Position numbers and translations under genes: made by a program | From: Clarkia xantiana subsp. parviflora | Lineage: Eukaryota > Streptophyta > Magnoliopsida > Myrtales > Onagraceae | Direction of reading: 5' to 3' | Assembly: GCA_036873135.1 (NCBI GenBank) | Contig: JAPTYO010000009.1 | Span: 38,022,756 to 38,086,755, forward strand | Length of the DNA: 64,000 nt | Shown here: positions 33,216-43,471 of the stretch, one piece after another | Position numbering within the stretch: position 1 is the stretch's first letter | How the letters are laid out: each line of letters starts with the position of its first letter | Notes under the pieces: model-generated | What the model was told of the DNA's origin: nothing | Seen by the model: only the letters and a program-made list of their open reading frames with translations | Database searches by the model: none

Positions 33216-36200
33216 ATGGCTGGCAACAGATCGCAGCGTTCAGGCAAGCAAGTGCCGGCCACCAGCAATCCCCCTGAGGACGCTACCCAGCATCAGGATC
33301 TGAGAGACGATGGTGACAGCACTCGCCGAGACGATACCGCGCGAAGGAACAACCCCCCTGGTGGATCTAGGAACGAGGCACCTTCCCAGAATCCGGAGCT
33401 GGCCAGGGTAGTGGCAGAGGCCATGCCCCTATTCATGGAGGCCATGGAGGCCCTCCTAGACCGAAGAGAAGCTGCTAGAAGGCAGGCCGATCTACCGCCG
33501 CTCCCTCCGCGGCGAGATGCTCCCAGAAGGCAGGTGGACGATAACCTGCCGCCACCCCCTCCGTTGAGGGAACAGCCCGTGCCCCCCAATCCAGCGCCAA
33601 CGGAGAATTTTGTGGTCGATGGACCAGGGCCCGTACAACAAAGGACTATTCCCTTGAATGGTCCCCTCATTGCCGACCAGGTAGTAAAGATTGTGGGTAT
33701 CTGCATGGGAGATCAGAAGCCCATGATGTCGGAATTGGGGAGTCAGGAGACCCATCCTTTCGTTCCCAGAATGATCCATACCTTGGCCCCTCCAGGCTTG
33801 GGTATCCCGAAGATAGACGAGTACGACGGGGTCGCGGACCCGGTTCGCCACGTGCAGAAGCACCTGACAGCGTGCATGGGCAGGACCCCAGATGAGGATG
33901 TTATCTGTGCGTTGTTCCCGAGTACCTTGGGAGAGAAGGCGATGACATGGTTCTACAGTCTGCCCACCGGATGTATAACCTGTTGGAAGGATATGCATCA
34001 GCGATTCATCGCCCAGTACCAAGGGCGTCGACGGCTGCTGAAGAGTGTTCGGACCCTGCATGAGGTGGTCCAGAGGCCCGATGAATCGCTGGCCCAATAC
34101 TACCAGCGTTACACGGCTGGTATGACCGAGCTGGATGAGGAGATATCGGAGGGCGAGGCCATCCGTACCTTCCTGAAAAACCTCAATCCCCCCTACGGCT
34201 CCGACTTACTTCACAGTGTCGCGGCCAAAAAAGTCTGGAACATGGAGGCACTCCAGGCGAGGGTAAAACAGCAAATCGACGTCCAAGAGTCGAAGATCGC
34301 TGCCGGAGAATTGGCTCCTCCAAAGGGGCGCGAAGGAAAGCAGTTGTTCAAACCATTGGACAACCGACACAGGAAGGATAGCTCCGAGGGTAGTCGGAGT
34401 CGTGGACGCTCTGATCGGAGGGAGGATAGGCGTCCGACCAAGAGGGACAGTCAGAGGGAGGAGTTTACCCCCCTCAACAGGCCTTTGAAAGAGGTCTTGG
34501 CGGTAATGGAGAAGCAAGGCCTCGCTCGTTTCCCCAAGAAGAAGGAAGGAGAAAAGTTGGGCTCCCGCACCGACCGTTACTGCCGATTCCATCGGGCCTC
34601 TGGTCACGACACTGACCAGTGTCGGGAGCTGAAGAAGGAAATAGAGAGGCTTATCCAGAGGGGTAAGCTGAAGGAGTTCGTGGGAGACTCGCGCTGCAAG
34701 CCCCGTTCCCGATCTCGGTCAAGGTCCAAATCTCGATCGAGGTCCCCAAGGAAGAGGAGGTCTGACGCAGAGCCTTCGGAGGGCCCATCCGGGTCCCGAC
34801 AGAAGAGGATTATTAATGTGATCCATGGAGGGTTCGCTACAGGGGGAGACACATCGTCTTCTCGGGAGCGTTACGCCAACCAAGTGCCAGTCGCAGTGGT
34901 TTTGGGAAAAAGATCTCGGTCTTGGACCCCGAAGGAGGAGATGGAGATCACCTTCTCGGCGAAGGATCTGGAGGGAGTAGAGACCCCCCATGAGGATGCT
35001 CTAGTAGTGACATTGGACGTAGGGGGATTCGAAATGAAGAGGATCCTCATCGATGGAGGAAGCTCCTCCGACATCCTCTTCTCCGACGCCCTGGAGCAGA
35101 TGGGGAAAAAGAAGAAAGACTTACGAGAGGTTAGCTTCCCGATGGTAGGATTTTGCGGCACAACCTCTTATCCATTGGGGGTCATTACGTTGCCCGTGTG
35201 GTTCGGCAGTGGCTGGAAGATGGAGAAGAGAGATGTGGAGTTCGTGGTGGTCGAATCCACAGGGACGTACAATGCGATCATTGGAAGAACCACTATCAAC
35301 CCGCTGATGGCAGTAGGCTCAACTGTCCATCAGAAACTGAAGTTCCCGACTGAGAATGGGGTCGGCGAAGTGAAAGGCGACCAGGTGGCGTCGAGACGAT
35401 GCTATGTCAACGCCACGAGAAGATCAAGGAAGGAGGCTATGTCGGTTCTCCAAACAGACACTGATCCTCGAGAGGAGTTTGGGCGTCCCGCCCCCATGGA
35501 GGACCTAAAAGAAGTCGAGATAGATGGACCCGAGAGGAGAGTAAAGATCGGATCCGCTCTATCCGAGGAAAAAGCTCAGGAGTTGATCGCCCTATTGAAG
35601 GAATTCAAGGAGTTATTTGCCTGGTCTCCGAGCGATATGCCAGGAATCAGTCGGGACGTGATCGAGCATGAATTGAATATCGACCCCACGATCAAGCCGA
35701 TCGCACAGAAGAGACGTCCAATGGGAACAGATAAGAGGATTGCGATCCAGCAGGAGGTTGGCAGATTGCTTGACGCCGGTTTCATTAGGGAGATCCGATT
35801 CCAGACTTGGGTAGCCAACCCAGTGCTGGTGAGGAAGAGTAACGGGAAGTGGCGGATGTGTGTCGACTTCCGCGACTTAAACAAGGCTTGCCCGAAGGAC
35901 TGTTATCCACTCCCTCGGATCGACCAACTGGTGGATGCTACATCGGGGCATGAGCTGCTAAGCTTTATGGATGCTTATTCTGGTTATAACCAGATAAAGA
36001 TGGCGAAAAAGGATGCCCCACATACCGCCTTTTACGCTGACAGCGAAGTCTTCCAGTACGACGTCATGCCTTTCGGCCTAGTGAATGCGGGGGCGACATA
36101 CCAGAGGATGGTGAACAAGCTGTTCGGGGACATGATTGGGAGTACCATGGAAGCCTATGTAGATGACATGCTGGTGAAGTCCCGACAGGCATCAGACCAC

Positions 36201-38813
36201 GTTGGCAACTTGGCAATGGCCTTCGAGAGGATGAAGCTCCACCAGGTCCGCCTGAATCCAGCCAAATGTGCTTTCGGAGTCCATTCCGGGAAGTTCTTAG
36301 GCTTCATGGTGAGCCAGAGGGGGATCGAAGTGAATCCCGAAAAACTAAGGGCGATAGAGGAGATGCAGTCCCCGACCAACCATAGGGAGGTGCAAGTGCT
36401 GAACGGTCGGCTGGCTTCGATGAATCGCTTCTTATCCAAGGCCAGCGACCGGTCGATGCCATTTTTCAATGTGTTAAGAGCCAACCGACAGTTCGAATGG
36501 ACTGCTGAATGTGAGGAGGCGTTCCAAGCGCTCAAACAACATCTCCGCGACCTCCCGCCACTTGCGAAGCCAGCTCCAGGCGAACCGCTCTATCTTTATT
36601 TGGCTATTTCTTCGTTTGCAATAAGCTCTGTTTTAGTTAAAGCTGTCGAGGGCAATCAGATTCCCGTCTATTATGTAAGCAAGGCGTTTGCCAAGAGTGA
36701 AATGAACTACCCTCCGATTGAGAAGTACCTCTTTGCGTTGATTATTACTGCTAGAAAGTTACGGCCCTACTTCCATGCGCATGAAATTACGGTGTTGACT
36801 GATCAGCCACTGAAACACTTCTTGAACCGGCCTGATGCGTCGGGGAGACTAGTAAAGTGGGCCGTGGAACTTAGCGAGTTTCGGATTCATTTCGCTCCAA
36901 GAACAGCTATCAAAGGGCAGGCATTGGCCGACTTTATAGTTGAGTCTACTGTTCCCGATCCATCCGCAACGGAAACAGTAGAGGGGGCAACCGGGAATAC
37001 TGAAGAGACCCCGACGGCGGGGCAGTCGGAACAGCCAAATAAGGAGAACACCTGGGAGTTGTACACGGATGGCTCCTCAAGCTCGGATGGATCGGGTGCA
37101 GGGTTCGTATTGATTCCGCCAGGTGGGGCAGAGCCACTTCGATATGCATTAGCCCTGACATTTAGAGCCACCAATAACGAGGCGGAGTATGAAGCTCTCA
37201 TAACGGGGCTGAAAATCGCAAAAGGCACTGGAATTGAACATTTGCGGGTGAAGTGTGATGCAAGTCTGATTGTAAATCAGGTCCGGGGGCAATATGGAGC
37301 AAAGAACCCGATCATGAAGAAGTACCTTCAAGAGGCTCGGACCTTAAAGGAGAGCTTCAAAAGCTTTGATATCGAGGCAATTCCAAGGGAAGAGAATGTG
37401 GAGGCTGATGCCCTAAGCAAATTTGCCCTGGGGGCACCTTTGGAAGACAGTCGGAGGATACACTTCTTGGAGAAGGTGATTCTATCGACAACCGATCCAT
37501 CGGAGGTATGCGCTATCGGAACGGGGTCAGAAGAGGAACCCACTTGGATGACCCCGATAATTGTGTACTTAACTACGGGGGCACTTCCTGAAGATAAAGT
37601 GGCAGCAGAGCGACTGCGACGAATGTCAATTAATTACGCGATGGTGGACAACCAGTTGTACAAAAAGGGTCTGCTTTCGACGCCCTTCTTGAAATGCGTG
37701 GCCGAACCCGATACGACTCGGATTCTGAGAGAATTGCATGAAGGAGTCGCAGCCTGTCACGAGGGCGCTCGATCTATCCTGAGGAAGGCGTTGAACTTGG
37801 GATATTATTGGCCTACGATGAATAAGGAGGCAGCGGCGCTTGTTCGATCCTGTGACGCGTGTCAGAGATATGCTTCGAATATCATAGCCCCCGCCGCTGA
37901 TTTGATGCCCATTGGGAGTGCTTGGCCCTTCGCACAGTGGGGCATTGACCTGGTGGGACCCCTTCCGAAAGCAAAGAGCCAGTGCACACATCTGCTAGTC
38001 GCGATTGACTACTTCTCGAAGTGGATCGAGGCCAAGCCATTAGCCAAAACAACAGCGGGACATATCATTAAATTCCTTCAGACCCGAATTTTGTCGAGAT
38101 ATGGGGTGCCGAAGGTGATCATCAGCGACAATGGTCCTCCGTTTAACGGGGCCCAGTTGGAGAGGTTCCTAGACGAGTTCGGTATCGAGCATCGAACAGC
38201 ATCCGTCCACCACGCTCAGACCAATGGGCAGGTAGAGGCCGCCAACAAAATCGTGATGGAGGGCTTGAAGAAGAGGGTCTATGCTTTGGACGGAAAATGG
38301 TTGGACGAACTAGAGAACGTGTTGTGGGCGGTCCGAACGACACCCAAGCGATCAACAGGTGAAACCCCGTTTGCACTTGTTTATGGGACGGAAGCGGTCG
38401 CCCCTGTGGAAATCGCTGTGGCGTCCCATCGAACCAGAAGCTATGAGCCCTCGACAAGTCCAGAAAGAGCCAGGATAGGACCTTTGACGAATGATGAAAC
38501 AAGGCGCCTGGAGTTATCCTTGCTAGAGGAAAAACGCTTGGAGGCCGATATAGCGCAAGCTCGGATGCGTTTGGCGACGGCCAGGTACTACAATCGGAAG
38601 GTCAAGTCACGACAGTTCTACGCAGGAGAACTGGTCCTACGACGGAATGAGTTCGCCCTACAAGATCGGATCAACAAGATGTCCCCGAAATGGGAAGGGC
38701 CTTACAAGATCGTAGGCATGCCGGCCCCGAACGCTTACAAGTTAGAAGATCTCGACGGCAAGGTTTTAAGAAACACCTTTAGTGGTGAACATCTGAAGAA
38801 ATGCCATGTTTGA
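33216..38813 (+). CDS. Element E gag-pol polyprotein (1865 aa): gag, protease, RT, two RNase H, integrase
   Basis: First ATG after the PBS; one frame to TGA. Order: Pro-rich N-terminus; gag at about 185-370 (EKAMTWFYSLPTGCITCW); zinc-knuckle-like C456-x2-H-x4-H-x4-C; Arg/Ser-rich stretch; protease with LIDGGSSSDIL around D613; reverse transcriptase with MPFGLVNAGATYQ and YVDD at 981-984; a first RNase H-like region (YYVSKAFAKSEMNYPPIEKY) that lacks clear catalytic residues; a second, complete-looking RNase H from YTDGSSSSDGSGAG at 1283; integrase with an HHCC region near 1506-1545 (SCDACQ), then D1578, D1638 and E1674 (DD35E). No chromodomain is seen. The second RNase H is diagnostic of Tat elements. 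Confidence 0.95.
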   Translation: MAGNRSQRSGKQVPATSNPPEDATQHQDLRDDGDSTRRDDTARRNNPPGGSRNEAPSQNPELARVVAEAMPLFMEAMEALLDRREAARRQADLPPLPPRRDAPRRQVDDNLPPPPPLREQPVPPNPAPTENFVVDGPGPVQQRTIPLNGPLIADQVVKIVGICMGDQKPMMSELGSQETHPFVPRMIHTLAPPGLGIPKIDEYDGVADPVRHVQKHLTACMGRTPDEDVICALFPSTLGEKAMTWFYSLPTGCITCWKDMHQRFIAQYQGRRRLLKSVRTLHEVVQRPDESLAQYYQRYTAGMTELDEEISEGEAIRTFLKNLNPPYGSDLLHSVAAKKVWNMEALQARVKQQIDVQESKIAAGELAPPKGREGKQLFKPLDNRHRKDSSEGSRSRGRSDRREDRRPTKRDSQREEFTPLNRPLKEVLAVMEKQGLARFPKKKEGEKLGSRTDRYCRFHRASGHDTDQCRELKKEIERLIQRGKLKEFVGDSRCKPRSRSRSRSKSRSRSPRKRRSDAEPSEGPSGSRQKRIINVIHGGFATGGDTSSSRERYANQVPVAVVLGKRSRSWTPKEEMEITFSAKDLEGVETPHEDALVVTLDVGGFEMKRILIDGGSSSDILFSDALEQMGKKKKDLREVSFPMVGFCGTTSYPLGVITLPVWFGSGWKMEKRDVEFVVVESTGTYNAIIGRTTINPLMAVGSTVHQKLKFPTENGVGEVKGDQVASRRCYVNATRRSRKEAMSVLQTDTDPREEFGRPAPMEDLKEVEIDGPERRVKIGSALSEEKAQELIALLKEFKELFAWSPSDMPGISRDVIEHELNIDPTIKPIAQKRRPMGTDKRIAIQQEVGRLLDAGFIREIRFQTWVANPVLVRKSNGKWRMCVDFRDLNKACPKDCYPLPRIDQLVDATSGHELLSFMDAYSGYNQIKMAKKDAPHTAFYADSEVFQYDVMPFGLVNAGATYQRMVNKLFGDMIGSTMEAYVDDMLVKSRQASDHVGNLAMAFERMKLHQVRLNPAKCAFGVHSGKFLGFMVSQRGIEVNPEKLRAIEEMQSPTNHREVQVLNGRLASMNRFLSKASDRSMPFFNVLRANRQFEWTAECEEAFQALKQHLRDLPPLAKPAPGEPLYLYLAISSFAISSVLVKAVEGNQIPVYYVSKAFAKSEMNYPPIEKYLFALIITARKLRPYFHAHEITVLTDQPLKHFLNRPDASGRLVKWAVELSEFRIHFAPRTAIKGQALADFIVESTVPDPSATETVEGATGNTEETPTAGQSEQPNKENTWELYTDGSSSSDGSGAGFVLIPPGGAEPLRYALALTFRATNNEAEYEALITGLKIAKGTGIEHLRVKCDASLIVNQVRGQYGAKNPIMKKYLQEARTLKESFKSFDIEAIPREENVEADALSKFALGAPLEDSRRIHFLEKVILSTTDPSEVCAIGTGSEEEPTWMTPIIVYLTTGALPEDKVAAERLRRMSINYAMVDNQLYKKGLLSTPFLKCVAEPDTTRILRELHEGVAACHEGARSILRKALNLGYYWPTMNKEAAALVRSCDACQRYASNIIAPAADLMPIGSAWPFAQWGIDLVGPLPKAKSQCTHLLVAIDYFSKWIEAKPLAKTTAGHIIKFLQTRILSRYGVPKVIISDNGPPFNGAQLERFLDEFGIEHRTASVHHAQTNGQVEAANKIVMEGLKKRVYALDGKWLDELENVLWAVRTTPKRSTGETPFALVYGTEAVAPVEIAVASHRTRSYEPSTSPERARIGPLTNDETRRLELSLLEEKRLEADIAQARMRLATARYYNRKVKSRQFYAGELVLRRNEFALQDRINKMSPKWEGPYKIVGMPAPNAYKLEDLDGKVLRNTFSGEHLKKCHV

Positions 38814-38940
38814 CAAATAAGTTGCCCGTAGAGGCGCGAAGATGTAATTAAGTCGCCCTGAGTGGCGCATGCTATGTTAAAGACATCAATCAATAAAGAG
38901 GTTACTTCTGATCAAAGTATTCCTGAGTTGTTCTCGATAC
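38814..38940. other. E: start of the 3' untranslated region
   Basis: Short spacer after the gag-pol stop, before the tandem array; no gene. Confidence 0.6.
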
Positions 38941-39290
38941 ATTAAAAGCGTCGTTGGACGTCCGAAAATCCTTAAGTTTTAAGGTCCGATTAAAAAGCGT
39001 CATTGGACGTCCGAAAAATCCTTAAGTTTTTAAGGTCCGATTAAAAAGCGTCATTGGACGTCCGAAAAATCCTTAAGTCTTTAAGGTTTGATTAAAAAGC
39101 GTCACTGGACGTCCGAAAAATCCTTAAGTCTTTAAGGTTCGATTAAAAAGCGTCATTGGACGTCCGAAAAATCCTTAAGTTTTAAGATCCGATTAAAAAG
39201 CGTCATTGGACGTCCGAAAATCCTTAAGTTTTTAAGGTTCGATTAAAAAGCGTCGTTGGACGTCCGAAAGCCTTAAGGTTCTTAGGGCCC
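38941..39290. repeat. Tandem array in E's 3' region (about 52-bp units)
   Basis: About seven units with the core AAAAAGCGTCATTGGACGTC and CGAAAAATCCTTAAG, each containing the small palindrome CTTAAG...CTTAAG. Expected 3' hypervariable array of a Tat element. Confidence 0.88.
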
Positions 39291-39409
39291 GATAAAAGCG
39301 CTATGAAGAACATAATCGAAAAAGACATTAATAAAAGGCTCGAAGGCCTAAGAGGTTCGATACAAGGGAGATAATGAGGAAGGAGTACAAAGACTTAAGA
39401 TTTAACAAA

Positions 39410-42215
39410 TTAAACTCGGTCCTCGGGCGCTGAATCTTCAGAGGGCTTTGGAGGGGCAGGCTCAGAGGGATCGGTAGGAGGCTCGTCGGCGTCTTCAGAG
39501 GAGCTCTCCGACGGGAGGCTAAGGTACGTTTCAGCGGCTCGGCCAAGAGTCTTGGACTTCCTCAAGTCGATGGAGTCCCCGTAGGTTTCATTAAGCTCTT
39601 CGACAATATCAAGGAAGGCATTCTGCAAATCTTCCTGACAATGTTTCGCCGCATCTGCTTTGAAGTCTTCCGAGCTCCGATATTCTTCGCGGCCCTGGAC
39701 CTTCGCGTTTGTTATTTGGGCGGAATGATCCGCCTTTGCCTCCTCTAGCTCCGCGATGGCCCTCTGCTTCTCAAGCTTCAGCCGCTCAGCAGTTTCAGTC
39801 AACGCTGCCTTATCGAAGGCAGCCTGGCTCCGATCCGCCAAGGCCGCCTGCTGCTCCCGCCTAAGCGAGCTCTCAAGGCTTAGAATCTGCCTTTGCTGGG
39901 ATTGGGCCTCTTGAGCAAGCTTGGCCCTACCCTCCTCGGCCTGCCGCCTACCCTCCTCAGCCTGCTGCCGAACTTCCTCGGCCCGCTGCCAACCTTCTTC
40001 GGCCCGCCTTTTACCCTCCTCCGCTCGGAGCCTTGACGCCTCGGAGGCAGCTAGGTCCTCCTGGAGTTTGGTCAAGCTCTCGAGGTTGGAGTTGGCCCGT
40101 TCTTGCTCCAAAGCCTCCCGCAGAGACGGGATGTAGCCGAAGCAACGATCCTGGTCCGCCATTTCCTGAGGGCAAAGTATAGCTTAGTATTTAAAAGACG
40201 GAATACTTCCAGATGAATAAAAACAAAGTGTACCTACCTCTATCCGACGGACGGCCATTTGCCGGATGTCCGCCTCGATGTCCTCCCCTTCCAGAGAGAG
40301 GGGGCGCCTCAGTGAGGGCGGGATCGAGCCCGACACCAAGTGCAAGGCCAGGTTCTTCTCCTGACACCCCCGATGTAGAGGAATCCCTCGAAGGGACTCC
40401 ACCGGTCTCCAAGGCTCGGCGCTCTGGTCCGAAGAGAAGGCCTGGTAGTAGTCTCCATCCAAGGGGAATGGAGTAACTACCAGGCGAGCCCCCCCATCTT
40501 CACTTATTCGAGCTTCGGGGGTCGCGCCCCTAACTGGTGACGATGGCGGTGCGGGGGACGATGGTGGCGTGATGGGGAGGGGAGATGTCTTCCTACCAGG
40601 TGACTTAGCAGGAGTCGACCTTGACTTTCCTCGGAGGATTAGGCCTTCCTCCTCAGCTTGATCCTCGGAGGGGGAGTCCTCCAAGCTGGTCACCCGACCG
40701 AATTCGCCACGGGCTTCCGTCGGGGCATCTTCCACCACCGGCTCCGCTGCAGGCGCGGGGTCTGAGGCAGGTACAGCAGGGGCGACGTCCGCGGGACCTG
40801 CAGCGGGGCGAATAAGGTGAGGAAGTAAATTGATATCGGTGTGCCAAATTAAACAACGCTCCATATATCTCTCTTAGCCGAAAAAGTCGTAATAACCCGC
40901 TTCGAGAACATGTGGAGTTTCCCCTCGGAGGATATTCCTGACATCCCTAATCCGCCCTTCCATATCGGAGGCTTGAAGGTCTTGAGGTACCAACTCTCTA
41001 TATCTCTTTATAGCACGAAAAACTTCCTTACCTTCCTTTTCGGAGCGGACGTTGAAGGCGGCCCTGACCACATCCGTATTAGTCCGCCCCTCGGAGGTGG
41101 GGGCAGACCCTGGGGCCTCGGAGGTCTTCGCCTTCTTCCGAGACGGCCCCGACGTGGCAGAAGTCTTTCGATGGGAGGACTTCTTCTTGCGCTTCAGCGA
41201 ATGGGAGGCATCGGTATCCTCCTGAAACAGATGGGCGGTCAGCGATGATCGAGGGGCTGTAAGCAGTGGAAACAAGAAATAATTAGGAGATTACCCAGAG
41301 AATTACATTGGAAACGCCATCATGAACTTTTCCCCCGGCCTTGGGATCAATCAGCATAATGGAAATTTTGATCCGCTGTTGGTCAGTGACAGAAGTGGCC
41401 TCGAAGGGCTGATACCCCTCCTCCCAGCGACGGGCCTGGATAAGCATCAAGGCCCTCTTGGTCTGCTCCGACCACGAACGGAAAGGCACAGGAGGATCAG
41501 CCTCCACGACGGTCTTCGGCCACTCGATGGGACCAGGCTTGATGAAGAAATATTGTTCTTTCCAATTGGCATTGTCATGCCCCTTATCATGGATGATGGC
41601 CCGTTCCTTGCAAATCCTCCAGGACACCTTCCTATCCCAGCCCAGCTCCTTATACTGCTCGTCGGTCCCCTCGGGCTGGCGGGGGGTGAAGGAGCAGATA
41701 CCATCCTTATTACAGGTCATCTTGTAGAGGACCCGCCAAAGCTCCAGAGTGTAGCTCCAATCTTCTTTGTTGATATCACACCACACTTGGAAGGCAATCC
41801 ATGTACGGATTGCGTGTGGGGAGAAGGTCGTGGGGTAAGTCTTGTAATGGTTGCACAGCTCCACCCAACTCGGACAGAAAGGGAGTCGGATTCCTGCACG
41901 AATTTGCCCTGGGGAGATGAACACCTCATCTCCTTTGGGGAGCGTAATCCGAGCGTCACGAGGACTGAACTGGGATTGCTCGTAGGGATAGCGGGCCCCG
42001 AAGGAGGATTCGAAGATACCACACTCAATACAAGCCCTATCGTAGTTAATAGGCGCAAGCAGGTTCTTGAGATACTTGAAGACGAAAGGTGGTCCAACAG
42101 TGGCAGATCCCTCGGCTGAAAATCGTCGAGGGAAGGAAGGAGGGGAAAATTGAAACCTAAGAAGATCAAAGATGAAAAGGAAAAGAGTAATAAGGAGAAG
42201 AATCTTACCAGACAT
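39410..42215 (-). CDS. Antisense spliced gene of element E: PF04195-like globular region plus coiled coil
   Basis: Inferred exons on the minus strand: 42215-42209 (ATGTCTG), 42115-about 41295, 41256-40879, 40797-40238 and 40165-39410 (stop). Exon 2 has the globular region (VFISPGQIRAGIRLPFCPSW, TTFSPHAIRTWIAFQVWC, QYFFIKPGPIEWPKTVVEAD). Exon 3 is basic and ends AGYYDFFG; exon 4 is Pro/acidic-rich and ends DIRQMAVRRIE; exon 5 is a long coiled coil with repeated RRAEEG/RQAEEG and an acidic tail. Exons 1-2 and 3-5 join in phase, the 3/4 intron being GC-AG. The exon 2/3 junction is one nucleotide out with canonical sites, so either two proteins are made or the site differs. Antisense ORFs are known in Tat elements; their role is not. 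Confidence 0.7.
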
Positions 42216-42351
42216 AGTGACTGAAGGCTTGATCGGAAAAATTTGAAGTGCTTGAAGCGCTGGTGAAAACTCGAAATCTGGAGAATCAAAGCTCTTGGGA
42301 TCGCAGAGAGGAAGAGGTAAAAGAAAGGTGAAACAGTGTCTGGGGTTAGGG

Positions 42352-42358
42352 TTTTATA
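42352..42358 (-). promoter_or_regulatory. TATA box upstream of E's antisense gene
   Basis: Reading leftwards, CTTATAAAACCCTAACCCC, 137 bp before the ATG at 42215. B has a similarly placed CTATACAACCCC. It suggests a dedicated promoter between the 3' LTR and the antisense gene. Confidence 0.55.
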
Positions 42359-42787
42359 AGAGAAGAAAGGAGAACTGAAGGGGTGGGCAATCTGAACCGT
42401 AGAATTCAAAACCACTCAATCAGAATCGTCCAAAGGAAAACATGTTAATTCAAAGAAGGCGAAACGGTTTTAATATGAACCGTCAGGACGCATGGGACAG
42501 ATAAGACAAGAGTAATGACGTACCGGGGCGGTTGAAAAGTGCTTTTTCAGAAAGCAGGCGTGCGGAACCCGAAACGTTCCTTCACTTCCTATCAGCATTT
42601 AATGCTGGTCTGATCAAGAAATCCCCTCAAATCCAAGTAGGATCCCAAAGGATCTTAGAGAGATCCAAGGCAAAGGCCTCCGACAAAAGTAAGGCAATGG
42701 CCTCCAACGTTTCAAATAAAGACCCCGACTGGGATGTTGGGGGGGTCCGATATTAAAAGACGCGACGCACTATAAGTCCCTCACGTC
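42359..42787. other. E: region between antisense promoter and polypurine tract
   Basis: No supported ORF. It aligns in places with B at 13190-13514 (CTTTTTCAGAAA-GCAGGC, GATCAAGAAATC). Candidate location of upstream control for the antisense gene. Confidence 0.45.
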
Positions 42788-42798
42788 TTGGGGGCAAA
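42788..42798 (+). other. Polypurine tract of element E
   Basis: TTGGGGGCAAA immediately before the 3' LTR. Confidence 0.8.
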
Positions 42799-43456
42799 TG
42801 ATGGGCCCCGGCGAAGGCCGTTAGGCCCCTTAACGATTGGCAAACGGCGACTAGGCCTGGTGGGCTAGGAGCTGGGCTGCTGGAAGGCTAAGGGCTCCGA
42901 CGGAAGGAGGCCCCGACATTGAATGGCCCCGAGCAAGTATGGCTCCGATAGGGAAGAGCCCCGAAGATATCGGACCTGGACGTAGTCGGTCCCGATATGG
43001 GAGTTGACACCACTCCCCGACGCCGAATCCTCAACGATGTAACTTGGGAGTCTCCGATAATGATCGAGACTCGCCAGTAAGAGCACAATCCCGGAAATCT
43101 CGCCATGATTACAGTAGTGGTATAATGGGCGAGATATGTGGGATACGAATAACTGTACAAGATACGTGGCAAGATATACGGCGAGATATGTGGGATAGTG
43201 GATCACAATCCAACCGCCCAATCAGGTAACTGGGATAGCCTTTCCTCTATAAAAGGAGGGAAGTTATTCCAGATTAGGGTTACGTTTTACATACACAAAA
43301 TACTGCTTGCTTGCCTTGTTGACTGCCATACTTACGTTAAGCATCAGAGAGGGATTCCGGGCCACTGCCCTCTACTCCCCTCTTGCAGGATTGCGTGGAG
43401 CAAAGGAGCTAGGATTGCCGTCAAAGTCCGTACCGGAGTTCCACCGTGATCCAACA
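42799..43456 (+). repeat. 3' LTR of element E (658 bp)
   Basis: Same length as the 5' LTR with about three substitutions. TATA box at 43248-43255. Confidence 0.95.
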
Positions 43457-43461
43457 GTTGA
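43457..43461. repeat. Target-site duplication of element E, right copy (gttga)
   Basis: Matches 32486-32490. Confidence 0.93.
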
Positions 43462-43471
43462 TAACTAAAAA

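Larger units (their letters stand above)
32491..43456 (+). mobile_element. Element E: complete, apparently intact Tat-lineage Ty3/gypsy element (10,966 bp)
   Basis: Two 658-bp LTRs with about three differences (for example C at 32594, G at 42902), 5-bp duplications gttga, PBS, one uninterrupted gag-pol ORF, 3' tandem repeats, an antisense gene and a polypurine tract. The dual RNase H puts it in the Tat lineage. All catalytic motifs are present, so E could be autonomous. Near-identical LTRs indicate a very recent insertion. It lies between the WNK gene and a MITE. Confidence 0.96.

Noticed and set aside
34206..34607. Minus-strand ORFs across E's gag-pol
   Set aside because: Shadows of the strongly coding plus strand; no start context or domain.
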